Of a stretch of DNA of 7,022 nucleotides, positions 1 through 5,849 are shown piece by piece (the first letter of the stretch is position 1; every line of letters begins with the position of its first letter). The translations under genes were made by a program, and so were the position numbers. Source of the stretch: Sulfurovum sp. (GTDB taxonomy: Bacteria; Campylobacterota; Campylobacteria; Campylobacterales; Sulfurovaceae); contig WGDG01000283.1 in the NCBI GenBank assembly GCA_015493425.1, positions 1-7,022 of the forward strand, in the 5' to 3' direction. The notes beneath the pieces were generated by a model. The model was not told where the DNA came from. It did no database searches and saw nothing but the letters and a program-made list of their open reading frames with translations.

Positions 1-2
1 GT

Positions 3-7
3 AGGAG
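3..7 (+). promoter_or_regulatory. Shine-Dalgarno site of rplC
   Basis: AGGAG sits 6 bases before the ATG at 14, an ideal spacing, and fixes the rplC start. The preceding gene (probably rpsJ) would end at or just before the window edge, so its stop is not visible. Confidence 0.8.
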
Positions 8-13
8 TAGAAA

Positions 14-595
14 ATGGAATTTATCGTAGAAAAAATTGGTATGAGCAGAACCATCGACGTACCAAGTGTTCCTGTTACACTTCTGAAAGTCGTTGATACA
101 AAGGTATGCGAAGTACGTGAAGACGGGAAAGCACTGGTTGCGTATAACAGCGCCAAGAAAATTAACAAAGCGATCGAGGGTCAGCAGAACAAGTTTGGTA
201 TCTCCAAAGAGTTCAACAAGTTCATGACCATCGAAGTAGCTGAGGGTACTGAAGCAGGTGATCTGAACCCGGCACCATTGGCAGAAGCAGCTGTCGTTAA
301 GACATCGCTCAATACCAAAGGTAGAGGTTTTCAGGGTGGTATGAAGCGTCACGGATTCGGTGGTGGACCAGGTTCACACGGACACAGATTCGGAAGACGT
401 ATCGGTTCTATCGGTAACGCCGAGTGGCCAGGACGTGTACAGAAAGGTAAAAAAATGCCTGGACAGTACGGTAACACTAAAGTAACAGTAAAAAATGAAG
501 TGATTTCATTCGATGCTGAGAACGGCATCCTAGTATTAAAAGGTTCAATTCCTGGTCACAACGGTGCCAGAGGATTGGTAAGGATCGTTAAATGA
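14..595 (+). CDS. rplC: 50S ribosomal protein L3
   Basis: L3 is an early-assembly 50S protein that binds 23S rRNA and sends a long basic loop towards the peptidyl-transferase centre. The 193-residue product is complete. It starts MEFIVEKIGMSRT, and the central loop at about residues 99-150 carries the L3 hallmarks TKGRGFQGGMKRHGFGGGPGSHG, RRIGSIG and WPGRVQKGKKMPGQYGN. Gln151 lies where E. coli L3 has the glutamine methylated by PrmB; whether it is modified here is unknown. The length matches Campylobacterota L3 and is shorter than E. coli L3 (209). The TGA stop overlaps the rplD start as ATGA, which favours translational coupling. It is the first complete gene in the window, normally second in the S10 operon after rpsJ. 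Confidence 0.98.
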   Translation: MEFIVEKIGMSRTIDVPSVPVTLLKVVDTKVCEVREDGKALVAYNSAKKINKAIEGQQNKFGISKEFNKFMTIEVAEGTEAGDLNPAPLAEAAVVKTSLNTKGRGFQGGMKRHGFGGGPGSHGHRFGRRIGSIGNAEWPGRVQKGKKMPGQYGNTKVTVKNEVISFDAENGILVLKGSIPGHNGARGLVRIVK

Positions 596-1185
596 GTAAT
601 GTAACAACTATTAAAACAACAGACCTTCCACAGAAGTTTCTTGAAGTTCACCCGCACAACCTTTACCTATACTGTAAAGCGTATGCATCTGGACTCAGAG
701 CGAACACTGCGCAGACAAAGAACAGATCTGCAGTAAGCGGTGGTGGTAGAAAGCCGTTCGCACAAAAAGGCGGCGGACGTGCGAGACAGGGTTCAATCAG
801 AGCACCTCACTTCAGAGGCGGTGGTGTTGTATTTGGCCCAAGTACAGAGAGAAACTATGACCAGAAAGTCAACAAAAAGCAGAAAAAACTGGCGCTTTAC
901 CATGCATTGGCAGAGAAAGCGGCAAACGATGCACTTTTCGTTGTGGACAGTGTTGTCATTGAATCAGGAAAAACCAAAGATGCACTGGCATTTGTAAATG
1001 GTCTGAACCAGAGAGATGTACTGGTTGTTAAAGAGTTGATCGATGACAAAACATTCCTGGCATTCAGAAACCTTCAGAATGCATACCTGGTTGAAGCAAA
1101 TGAGCTTAACGCATATCTTGCAGCGGCATATCACTCTGTAGTGATTGAAAAAGCTGTATTTGACAAATTGACACAAGAGGCTTAA
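592..1185 (+). CDS. rplD: 50S ribosomal protein L4
   Basis: L4 binds 23S rRNA, and its extended loop forms part of the exit-tunnel constriction. In E. coli it also represses its own operon through the S10 leader; that leader is outside this window. The 197-residue protein has the tunnel loop at about residues 43-68 (KNRSAVSGGGRKPFAQKGGGRARQGS) and a C-terminal Rossmann-like domain. Lys59 appears to match E. coli Lys63, whose change gives macrolide resistance; here it is wild type. The start is firm: an in-frame TAA at 589-591 directly precedes the ATG, so no extension is possible, and AAGGA at 580-584 is 7 bases upstream. The protein lacks the slightly longer N-terminus I recall for Helicobacter L4 but is close to E. 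coli length (201). It overlaps rplC by 4 bases. Confidence 0.98.
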   Translation: MSNVTTIKTTDLPQKFLEVHPHNLYLYCKAYASGLRANTAQTKNRSAVSGGGRKPFAQKGGGRARQGSIRAPHFRGGGVVFGPSTERNYDQKVNKKQKKLALYHALAEKAANDALFVVDSVVIESGKTKDALAFVNGLNQRDVLVVKELIDDKTFLAFRNLQNAYLVEANELNAYLAAAYHSVVIEKAVFDKLTQEA

Positions 1186-1186
1186 G

Positions 1187-1468
1187 ATGGCAGATATTAC
1201 AGATATTAAATCAATTATGTATACAGAGAAGAGCCTGGCTCTTCAGGAAGACGGTGTCATCGTAGTTCAAACAACTCCAAGAATGACTAAAAACGGTCTT
1301 AAAGAAGTCTTCAAAGAGTTCTTCGGGATCACGCCACTTAAAGTAAACTCTATGAGAGTCAACGGAAAAGTGAAAAGATTCAAGGGTATCGAAGGGAAAA
1401 GACCGGACACAAAGAAGTTCTACGTCAAACTCCCTGAAGATGCGAAGATCGAAAGCTTAGCGGTATAA
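1187..1468 (+). CDS. rplW: 50S ribosomal protein L23
   Basis: L23 sits at the mouth of the polypeptide exit tunnel and is the docking site for trigger factor and the signal recognition particle. The 93-residue protein has the expected N-terminal segment IMYTEKS (residues 10-16). Glu14 matches E. coli Glu18, the trigger-factor contact. The basic hairpin NGKVKRFKGIEGKRPDTKKFYV (residues 59-80) reaches into the tunnel wall. Only one base separates it from rplD, and its SD (AAGAGG, 1175-1180) lies within the last rplD codons. The length is typical of bacterial L23 and nothing is missing. Confidence 0.97.
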   Translation: MADITDIKSIMYTEKSLALQEDGVIVVQTTPRMTKNGLKEVFKEFFGITPLKVNSMRVNGKVKRFKGIEGKRPDTKKFYVKLPEDAKIESLAV

Positions 1469-1477
1469 GGATAAGAA

Positions 1478-2305
1478 ATGGCAATTAAATCATATAAACC
1501 ATATACACCTTCCAGAAGGTACATGACAAACCTTGACAGCAGTGACATTACCGCTAAGGCTGGTGTAAGATCACTGCTCGTGAACATCTCGAGAAAAGCG
1601 GGTAGAAACAGCAACGGTAGAATCACATCACGTCATAAAGAAGCGGGTGCTAAGAAACTCTACAGAATCATCGACTTCAAAAGAAACAAGTTTGGTGTAG
1701 AAGGGACTGTTGCAACAGTTGAATATGATCCGTACAGAAACTGTAGAATCTGTCTTGTCAAATATACAGACGGTGACAGAAGATACATTCTTCAGCCAAA
1801 AGGCCTCAATGTCGGTGACAAGATTATGGCAGCAGAAGCTGGACTTGACATCAAGACTGGTAACGCAATGAAGCTGAAGAACATCCCAGTGGGTACACTG
1901 GTACACAACATCGAGCTCAGCCCGGGTCACGGCGGTCAGATCGCGCGTTCAGCAGGCGGTTATGCACAGATCATGGGTAGAGACGGTAAGTACGTTTCTC
2001 TCAGACTCCCATCCGGTGAGATGAGATATGTACTCGGTGAGTGTCTTGCAACCATCGGTACTGTCGGTAACGAAGATTTTGCAAACATCGTTATCGGTAA
2101 AGCCGGTAGAAGCAGACACCTCGGTATCAGACCTCAGACACGTGGTTCTGCGATGAACCCGATCGATCACCCACACGGTGGTGGTGAAGGTAAAACCAAC
2201 TCAGGTCGTCACCCGGTATCTCCTTGGGGTATGCCAACGAAGGGTTACAAGACTCGTAAGAAGAAGGCGAGCGACAAGCTCATCATCAGCAAGAGAAAAA
2301 AGTAA
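1478..2305 (+). CDS. rplB: 50S ribosomal protein L2
   Basis: L2 is one of the most conserved ribosomal proteins. It is needed for subunit association and for tRNA and peptidyl-transferase function. The 275-residue product has the N-terminal signature PYTPSRRYMT (residues 8-17), an OB-fold region with KRNKFGVEGTVATVEYDP (68-85), an SH3-like region with SPGHGGQIARSAG (148-160), and the C-terminal motif SAMNPIDHPHGGGEGK (224-239). The first histidine of that motif, His231, matches the conserved functional histidine known as His229 in E. coli. The tail RKKKASDKLIISKRKK is strongly basic, as expected for rRNA binding. The SD (AAGGA, 1467-1471) is built on the rplW stop codon, 6 bases before the ATG. 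Confidence 0.99.
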   Translation: MAIKSYKPYTPSRRYMTNLDSSDITAKAGVRSLLVNISRKAGRNSNGRITSRHKEAGAKKLYRIIDFKRNKFGVEGTVATVEYDPYRNCRICLVKYTDGDRRYILQPKGLNVGDKIMAAEAGLDIKTGNAMKLKNIPVGTLVHNIELSPGHGGQIARSAGGYAQIMGRDGKYVSLRLPSGEMRYVLGECLATIGTVGNEDFANIVIGKAGRSRHLGIRPQTRGSAMNPIDHPHGGGEGKTNSGRHPVSPWGMPTKGYKTRKKKASDKLIISKRKK

Positions 2306-2316
2306 GGGGCTAAGAT

Positions 2317-2595
2317 ATGGCAAGATCGTTAAAAAAAGGTCCATTCATCGATGGTCACCTAATGAAAAAAGTACTGAAAGCAAAAGAAGAGGGTTCAAAC
2401 AAGCCTATCAAAACCTGGTCAAGAAGATCTGTGATCTTCCCAGAGTTTATCGGTTTGACTATCAACGTACACAATGGACGTCAGTTCGTACCTGTATTTA
2501 TTACAGAAAACCACGTTGGATACAAGCTTGGTGAATTTGCACCAACAAGAACATTCAAGGGCCACAAAGGTTCTGTTCAGAAGAAGGTAGGGTAA
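2317..2595 (+). CDS. rpsS: 30S ribosomal protein S19
   Basis: S19 is in the small-subunit head, where it pairs with S13 and contacts A-site tRNA and the B1 intersubunit bridges. The 92-residue protein starts MARSLKKGPFIDGHL and has KTWSRRSVIFPEFIG (residues 32-46). It ends with the family signature GYKLGEFAPTRTFKGHKGS (68-86), where many phyla have GHKLGEF; I recall the tyrosine as usual in Campylobacterota. The AAGGGG SD (2304-2309) is fused to the rplB stop, with a 7-base spacer. It is complete and of normal length. Confidence 0.98.
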   Translation: MARSLKKGPFIDGHLMKKVLKAKEEGSNKPIKTWSRRSVIFPEFIGLTINVHNGRQFVPVFITENHVGYKLGEFAPTRTFKGHKGSVQKKVG

Positions 2596-2596
2596 G

Positions 2597-2935
2597 ATGA
2601 GTAGAGCACTATTGAAATTCGTAAGAGTATCACCTACAAAAGCAAGACTGATCGCAAGAGAAGTTCAGGGAATGAATGCCGAACTGGCACTTGCTTCACT
2701 GGAATTTATGCCGAACAAAGCAGCGGGTATCATTTCCAAGGTAATCGCTTCAGCGGTTGCAAACGGTGATTATGAGCCTGAAGAAGTTGAAATCACTTCA
2801 TGCAGAGTCGACAAAGCGGCAGTAATGAAACGATGGAGACCTAGAGCAAGAGGGACTGCGTCAAGAATCATTAAACCAACAGCACACATCCTTGTTGAAG
2901 TTGGTCCAGCGAAAAAAGATGGGGAGGACGCATAA
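2597..2935 (+). CDS. rplV: 50S ribosomal protein L22
   Basis: L22 binds all six domains of 23S rRNA, and its long beta-hairpin lines the exit tunnel opposite L4. The 112-residue protein has the N-terminal KFVRVSPTKARLIAREVQG (residues 7-25), the helical core EFMPNKAAGIISKVIASAVANG (36-57), and the hairpin around VMKRWRPRARGTASRIIKPTAHI (76-98). The Met-Lys-Arg triplet at 77-79 matches E. coli 82-84, whose deletion gives erythromycin resistance; it is intact here. The start is one base after the rpsS stop. Likely SDs are AGAAGG (2582-2587) or AGGG (2589-2592), both inside the rpsS end. Confidence 0.97.
   Translation: MSRALLKFVRVSPTKARLIAREVQGMNAELALASLEFMPNKAAGIISKVIASAVANGDYEPEEVEITSCRVDKAAVMKRWRPRARGTASRIIKPTAHILVEVGPAKKDGEDA
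2921..2928 (+). promoter_or_regulatory. Shine-Dalgarno site that sets the rpsC start
   Basis: GGGGAGGA lies 8 bases before the ATG at 2937. This picks 2937 over the in-frame upstream ATG at 2892, which would add 15 residues with no family match and overlap rplV by 44 bases. Confidence 0.85.
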
Positions 2936-2936
2936 T

Positions 2937-3635
2937 ATGGGTCAGAAAGTTAATCCGATAGGTCTTAGACTCGGAATCAACAGAAACTGGGAGTCAAGAT
3001 GGTTCCCCGCTAAAACAAGAGCAGCTGATTTTATTGCAGAAGATCACAAAATTAGAAAATTTTTGAAGAAAGAACTTTTTTATGCAGGTGTCTCCAACAT
3101 CATCATTGAAAGAACTGTTAAAAAACTCAGAATCAACATCGTGACAGCACGTCCCGGTATCATCATCGGAAAGAAAGGTGCAGATATTGAGAAACTCAAG
3201 TCTACACTGACTAAAATGCTTGGGAAAGATGTTGCAATCAACATTAAAGAAGAAAAGCGTCCTCAGGCATCTGCACAACTTGCAGCTGAGAACGTTGCAA
3301 CACAGCTTGAGCGTCGTGTTGCCTTCAGACGTGCAATGAAAAAAGTAATTCAGGGTGCGCTCAAGTCTGGTGCAAAAGGGATCAAAATCTCTGTATCCGG
3401 TAGACTTGGCGGCGCTGAAATGGCAAGAACCGAGTGGTACCTTGAAGGTCGTGTGCCTCTGCATACACTCAGAGCGAAAATCGATTACGGTTTTGCTGAA
3501 GCACATACTACATATGGAATCATTGGAATCAAAGTCTGGATCTTCAAAGGTGAAGTCCTTGCAAAAGGGATCCAGGCTGAGCCGAAAGAAGAGAAAAAGG
3601 GTGGTCGCAGACCTTCCAGAAAGAGAGGTGAATAA
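2937..3635 (+). CDS. rpsC: 30S ribosomal protein S3
   Basis: S3 forms part of the mRNA entry channel in the 30S head together with S4 and S5 and contributes to unwinding of structured mRNA. From ATG 2937 the product is 232 residues and begins MGQKVNPIGLRLG, the universal S3 start. The type II KH domain contains GIIIGKKG (residues 74-81). RRAMKK (131-136) includes Arg131, Arg132 and Lys135, matching the E. coli entry-channel residues implicated in helicase activity. The C-terminal domain has VSGRLGGAEMARTEWYLEGRVPLHTLRA (153-180) and ends in a basic Lys/Arg/Gly tail. It starts one base after the rplV stop. Confidence 0.98.
   Translation: MGQKVNPIGLRLGINRNWESRWFPAKTRAADFIAEDHKIRKFLKKELFYAGVSNIIIERTVKKLRINIVTARPGIIIGKKGADIEKLKSTLTKMLGKDVAINIKEEKRPQASAQLAAENVATQLERRVAFRRAMKKVIQGALKSGAKGIKISVSGRLGGAEMARTEWYLEGRVPLHTLRAKIDYGFAEAHTTYGIIGIKVWIFKGEVLAKGIQAEPKEEKKGGRRPSRKRGE
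3626..3630 (+). promoter_or_regulatory. Shine-Dalgarno site of rplP
   Basis: AGGTG within the last rpsC codons is 7 bases before ATG 3638, which supports the MLMPKRT start. The alternative in-frame ATG at 3644 would drop two conserved residues and give a 13-base spacer. GGT at 3627-3629 is complementary to the ACC just before the ATG. Confidence 0.7.
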
Positions 3636-3637
3636 CC

Positions 3638-4063
3638 ATGTTAATGCCTAAAAGAACCAAATGGAGAAAGCAGCAGAAAGGTCGTAACCGCGGTAAATCT
3701 TTCAGAGGGAATAAAATCGAATTCGGTGATATCGCGATCAAAGCGGTAGAAGCTGGACGTATTGATTCCCGTCAGATTGAAGCAGCACGTATTACGATGA
3801 CAAGAAAGATTAACAGAACCGGTAAGACATGGATCCGTGTATTCCCGGATAAGCCTCTTACAGCCAAGCCTCTTGAAACAAGAATGGGTAAAGGTAAAGG
3901 TGCTGTTGACAGATGGGTAATGAATATCAAGCCCGGACGTATCATCTTTGAAATGGCAGGCGTTGACGAGTCTCTTGCAAGAGAGGCATTGACACTGGCG
4001 ATCCATAAACTGCCATTCAAGTGTAAAATCATCACTTCAAAGGACAGTAATGAAATATATTGA
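3638..4063 (+). CDS. rplP: 50S ribosomal protein L16
   Basis: L16 is a late-assembly 50S protein near the A site that helps position tRNA and organise the peptidyl-transferase centre. The 141-residue protein has the classic start MLMPKRTKWRKQQKGRNRG, then FGDIAIKAVEAGRIDSRQIEAAR (residues 29-51), RVFPDKPLTAKPLETRMGKGKG (67-88) and WVMNIKPGRIIFEMAGV (93-109). Arg82 in the RMGKGKG motif matches E. coli Arg81, the site of oxygenase hydroxylation; modification here is unknown. The tail ending SNEIY makes it about 5 residues longer than E. coli L16 (136), and it overlaps the first 14 bases of rpmC. It is one of two genes in the window ending in TGA. Confidence 0.98.
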   Translation: MLMPKRTKWRKQQKGRNRGKSFRGNKIEFGDIAIKAVEAGRIDSRQIEAARITMTRKINRTGKTWIRVFPDKPLTAKPLETRMGKGKGAVDRWVMNIKPGRIIFEMAGVDESLAREALTLAIHKLPFKCKIITSKDSNEIY

Positions 4064-4241
4064 TTTGAAAGACAAGAGCGAAGCAGAACTGCTTGATATG
4101 CTCAAAGAGAAAAAACTGGAACTGTTTACACTGAATGCAAAGTTGAAAACGATGCAGCTGACAAACACTTCAGAGTTGAGAACAGCGAAGAAAGATATCG
4201 CTAGAATCCAAACAGCGTTGACAGCTGTAAGATCGAAGTAA
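4050..4241 (+). CDS. rpmC: 50S ribosomal protein L29
   Basis: L29 is a small helical-hairpin protein beside L23 at the exit-tunnel mouth. The 63-residue product fits the family: a first helix (about residues 10-34, SEAELLDMLKEKKLELFTLNAKLK), a turn at QLTNTS, and a second helix (about 42-60, ELRTAKKDIARIQTALTAV). The ATG lies inside the end of rplP in another frame, with AAAGGA (4039-4044) 5 bases upstream as a good SD. Its initiation therefore depends on sequence that also encodes the L16 tail. No later in-frame ATG would keep the first helix intact. Confidence 0.95.
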   Translation: MKYIDLKDKSEAELLDMLKEKKLELFTLNAKLKTMQLTNTSELRTAKKDIARIQTALTAVRSK

Positions 4242-4251
4242 GGGGTCACCT

Positions 4252-4500
4252 ATGCCAAAAAGACAAATACAAGGAACTGTGATCAAAAAGGCTGGAGACA
4301 AGACTGCAACCGTACTGGTTGAGCGTCGTGTTCTTCACCCAAGATATCACAAGACAGTAAAAAGATTTAAGAAATATCTTGTTCATGATGAGAAAAATGA
4401 CGCAAATGTCGGAGATACAATTACTGCTATTGAGTGCAGACCACTCTCCAAGAACAAGAGCTTCAGACTTCTTGAAATCGTGAAGAGAGGAGAACTGTAA
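4252..4500 (+). CDS. rpsQ: 30S ribosomal protein S17
   Basis: S17 is a primary-binding OB-fold protein that stabilises the 5' domain of 16S rRNA. The 82-residue protein starts MPKRQIQGTVIKKAGDKTATVLVERRVLHPRYHK and continues to the signature VGDTITAIECRPLSKNKSFRLLEIV (residues 53-77). Length is normal. AAGGGG (4240-4245), fused to the rpmC stop, is the SD with a 6-base spacer; bases CCT immediately before the ATG could pair weakly with it. In E. coli this is the last S10-operon gene. Here its TAA shares one base with the rplN ATG, so the S10 and spc units are directly joined. Confidence 0.98.
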   Translation: MPKRQIQGTVIKKAGDKTATVLVERRVLHPRYHKTVKRFKKYLVHDEKNDANVGDTITAIECRPLSKNKSFRLLEIVKRGEL

Positions 4501-4868
4501 TGATTCAGGGATTTACAAGACTGAACGTAGCGGACAACTCCGGTGCGAAAGAGATTATGTGTATCAAGGTTCTTGGCGGATCAAAAAGAAGATACGCATC
4601 TGTAGGCGATGTAATTGTTGCCTCTGTAAAAAAAGCGCTTCCTACCGGTAAAGTAAAAAAAGGTAAGGTTGTCAAAGCGGTTGTCGTAAGAACAAAGAAA
4701 GAGATCCAGAGAGAAAACGGTTCACTGATCAGATTCGACGACAATGCAGCGGTAATCATCGACGACAAAAAGGAGCCGATCGGTACACGTATCTTCGGGC
4801 CTGTCAGTCGTGAAACAAGATATGCAGGATTCATGAAAATTGTATCCCTCGCACCGGAGGTATGGTAA
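4500..4868 (+). CDS. rplN: 50S ribosomal protein L14
   Basis: L14 lies on the 50S interface, helps form bridges to 16S rRNA, and is the binding partner of the silencing factor RsfS in bacteria. The 122-residue length is the family standard. Visible signatures are MIQGFTRLNVADNSGAKEIMCIKVLGG (residues 1-27), VGDVIVASVKKALPTGKVKKGKVVKAVVVRTKK (35-67), and IRFDDNAAVIIDDKKEPIGTRIFGPVSRE (77-105). Many L14 proteins have GPVARE; the Ala-to-Ser change is conservative. The SD AGGAG (4488-4492) is inside rpsQ, 7 bases before the ATG. In E. coli rplN opens a separately transcribed spc operon; here there is no room for an intergenic promoter. Confidence 0.98.
   Translation: MIQGFTRLNVADNSGAKEIMCIKVLGGSKRRYASVGDVIVASVKKALPTGKVKKGKVVKAVVVRTKKEIQRENGSLIRFDDNAAVIIDDKKEPIGTRIFGPVSRETRYAGFMKIVSLAPEVW
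4856..4860 (+). promoter_or_regulatory. Shine-Dalgarno site that sets the rplX start
   Basis: GGAGG is 7 bases before ATG 4868 but only 1 base before the in-frame ATG 4862. Normal spacing therefore selects 4868 as the rplX start. The site lies inside the end of rplN. Confidence 0.85.
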
Positions 4869-5101
4869 TGACGAATAAATTCAAAATCAAAAAGGGTGAT
4901 CAGGTACAGATCATCGCTGGTGACGACAAAGGTAAGACCGGAGAGGTTCTTCAGGTGCTTACCAAGAAAGATGCAGTGATCGTTGCAGGCTGTAAGATGG
5001 CTAAAAAAGCTGTTAAGCCGAGCGAGCAGAACAAAGAGGGTGGATTTGTCAATAAAGAGATGCCGATCCATATCTCAAATGTAAAAAAAGTAGAGGGTTA
5101 A
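4868..5101 (+). CDS. rplX: 50S ribosomal protein L24
   Basis: L24 is an assembly-initiator protein for 23S rRNA and ends up near the tunnel exit. From ATG 4868 it has 77 residues. The KOW/SH3-like motif is at about residues 5-31 (FKIKKGDQVQIIAGDDKGKTGEVLQVL), followed by VAGCKMAKKAVKPS and GGFVNKEMPIHISNVKKV. It is shorter than E. coli L24 (104), as I recall for Campylobacterota, and retains the KOW core and the conserved PIHISNV strand. ATG 4862 would add only Met-Val and has an unworkable SD spacing. The ATG shares one base with the rplN stop (TAATG), a termination-reinitiation arrangement. Confidence 0.96.
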   Translation: MTNKFKIKKGDQVQIIAGDDKGKTGEVLQVLTKKDAVIVAGCKMAKKAVKPSEQNKEGGFVNKEMPIHISNVKKVEG

Positions 5102-5105
5102 TCCT

Positions 5106-5651
5106 ATGAGTAGAATGAAGCAAAAGTACAATGACATCGTACCTGCACTGCGCGAAGAGTGCGGGGTGAAAAACCCGATGCAGACACCGAAGCTTGAAAA
5201 GATCGTCATCTCTGTCGGTGCCGGTGAAGAGGGAAGAGATTCTAAACTCATCGCCAATATGGCAGATACTATCTCTCTTATCGCAGGCCAGAAAGCGGTT
5301 ATCGTCAACGCCAAGAAATCCGTTGCTGGATTTAAAGCAAGAGAGGGTGCGCCGTCAGGGATCAGAGTGACACTCAGAGGAGAGAATATGTATAACTTCT
5401 TTGACAAGCTCGTCTCCATCGCACTGCCGAGAGTGAAAGACTTCAGAGGGGTCCCAAGAAAAGGCTTCGACGGCCGTGGTAACTATAACTTCGGTCTTCA
5501 GGAGCAGCTGATGTTCCCGGAAGTCGATTATGACAGTATTATCAAGACACATGGTATGAACATCACGATTGTCACCAACACTGAAGATGACAAAGAAGCA
5601 TTCACGCTTTTAGAGAAGCTTGGTATGCCTTTCGCTAAAGGGAGAAACTAA
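5106..5651 (+). CDS. rplE: 50S ribosomal protein L5
   Basis: L5 binds 5S rRNA with L18 and forms the central-protuberance bridge to S13. The 181-residue protein is standard length. Signatures include TPKLEKIVISVGAGE (residues 27-41), the segment LIAGQKAVIVNAKKSVAGFKAREG (58-81), RVTLRGENMYNFFDKLV (87-103), LPRVKDFRGVP (107-117) and FDGRGNYNFGLQEQLMFPEVDYD (121-143). The SD AGAGGG (5092-5097) overlaps the end of rplX, and the gap to rplX is 4 bases. In E. coli, S8 represses the spc operon at the start of this gene through a 16S-like hairpin. I see no clear equivalent here, only a 4-bp stem around the SD. Confidence 0.98.
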   Translation: MSRMKQKYNDIVPALREECGVKNPMQTPKLEKIVISVGAGEEGRDSKLIANMADTISLIAGQKAVIVNAKKSVAGFKAREGAPSGIRVTLRGENMYNFFDKLVSIALPRVKDFRGVPRKGFDGRGNYNFGLQEQLMFPEVDYDSIIKTHGMNITIVTNTEDDKEAFTLLEKLGMPFAKGRN

Positions 5652-5836
5652 TGGCTAAGAAATCGATGATTGCAAAGCAGAAGAGAAAACCTAAGTTCGC
5701 TGTTCAGGCGTACACCAGATGTAACATCTGCGGAAGACCGCACTCTGTCTACAGAGACTTCGGTATTTGCCGTATTTGTTTGAGAAAAATGGCCAATGAA
5801 GGTCTTATTCCCGGAATGCGTAAAGCAAGCTGGTAA
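5651..5836 (+). CDS. rpsN: 30S ribosomal protein S14, zinc-binding (type Z) form
   Basis: S14 sits in the 30S head next to S3 and S10 and is needed for late head assembly. The 61-residue product is the short, zinc-ribbon (C+) form. Four cysteines, Cys24 and Cys27 in RCNICGRPHSVYR and Cys40 and Cys43 in GICRICLRK, make a CxxC-x12-CxxC site. The C-terminus GLIPGMRKASW is the family signature. E. coli, by contrast, has a roughly 100-residue, cysteine-free S14. The ATG shares one base with the rplE stop, with GGGAG (5640-5644) as SD. No sign of a second, zinc-independent copy lies within this window. The gene is often named rpsZ or rpsN1. Confidence 0.98.
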   Translation: MAKKSMIAKQKRKPKFAVQAYTRCNICGRPHSVYRDFGICRICLRKMANEGLIPGMRKASW

Positions 5837-5840
5837 GGAG
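5835..5840 (+). promoter_or_regulatory. Shine-Dalgarno site of rpsH
   Basis: AAGGAG fused to the rpsN stop codon lies 9 bases before ATG 5850 and 12 before the adjacent in-frame ATG 5853. Spacing favours 5850, giving a Met-Met start, but the difference is one residue. This is the longest intergenic gap in the window (13 bases). Confidence 0.7.
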
Positions 5841-5849
5841 AAGTAAAAG

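Noticed and set aside
592..650. Possible N-terminal truncation of L4
   Set aside because: It is shorter than Helicobacter L4 as I recall it but within about 4 residues of E. coli. An in-frame stop directly precedes the ATG and the SD is good, so this is the native start.
2178..2534. 118-codon + strand open frame over the rplB end and rpsS
   Set aside because: It is out of frame with two clear ribosomal genes, matches no family I know, and crosses their real stop/start junction.
2892..2936. N-terminal extension of S3 by 15 residues
   Set aside because: The extension has no family match, overlaps rplV by 44 bases, and the strong SD at 2921-2928 points to ATG 2937, giving the universal MGQKVNP start.
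2994..3506. 170-codon antisense open frame within rpsC
   Set aside because: Cysteine- and phenylalanine-rich composition typical of reverse-complemented basic protein code, no ribosome site, and full overlap with rpsC.
4627..4662. A7 tracts at Lys-Lys codons (two in rplN at 4628-4634 and 4655-4661; also rpsS 2331-2337 and rplX 5083-5089) as possible slippage or frameshift sites
   Set aside because: A -1 shift in rplN or rplX reaches a stop within a few codons, no stimulatory structure is evident, and AAA is simply the favoured lysine codon. No productive alternative protein results.
4505..5071. 188-codon antisense open frame across rplN and rplX
   Set aside because: No SD before its start (only a T-rich stretch), no recognisable domain, and it lies fully opposite two well-conserved genes. 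It is a shadow of their codon bias.
5060..5140. E. coli-like S8 repressor hairpin at the rplX/rplE junction
   Set aside because: I could not find a 16S helix-21-like stem with the expected internal bulges; only a 4-bp stem is visible, reported separately as speculative.
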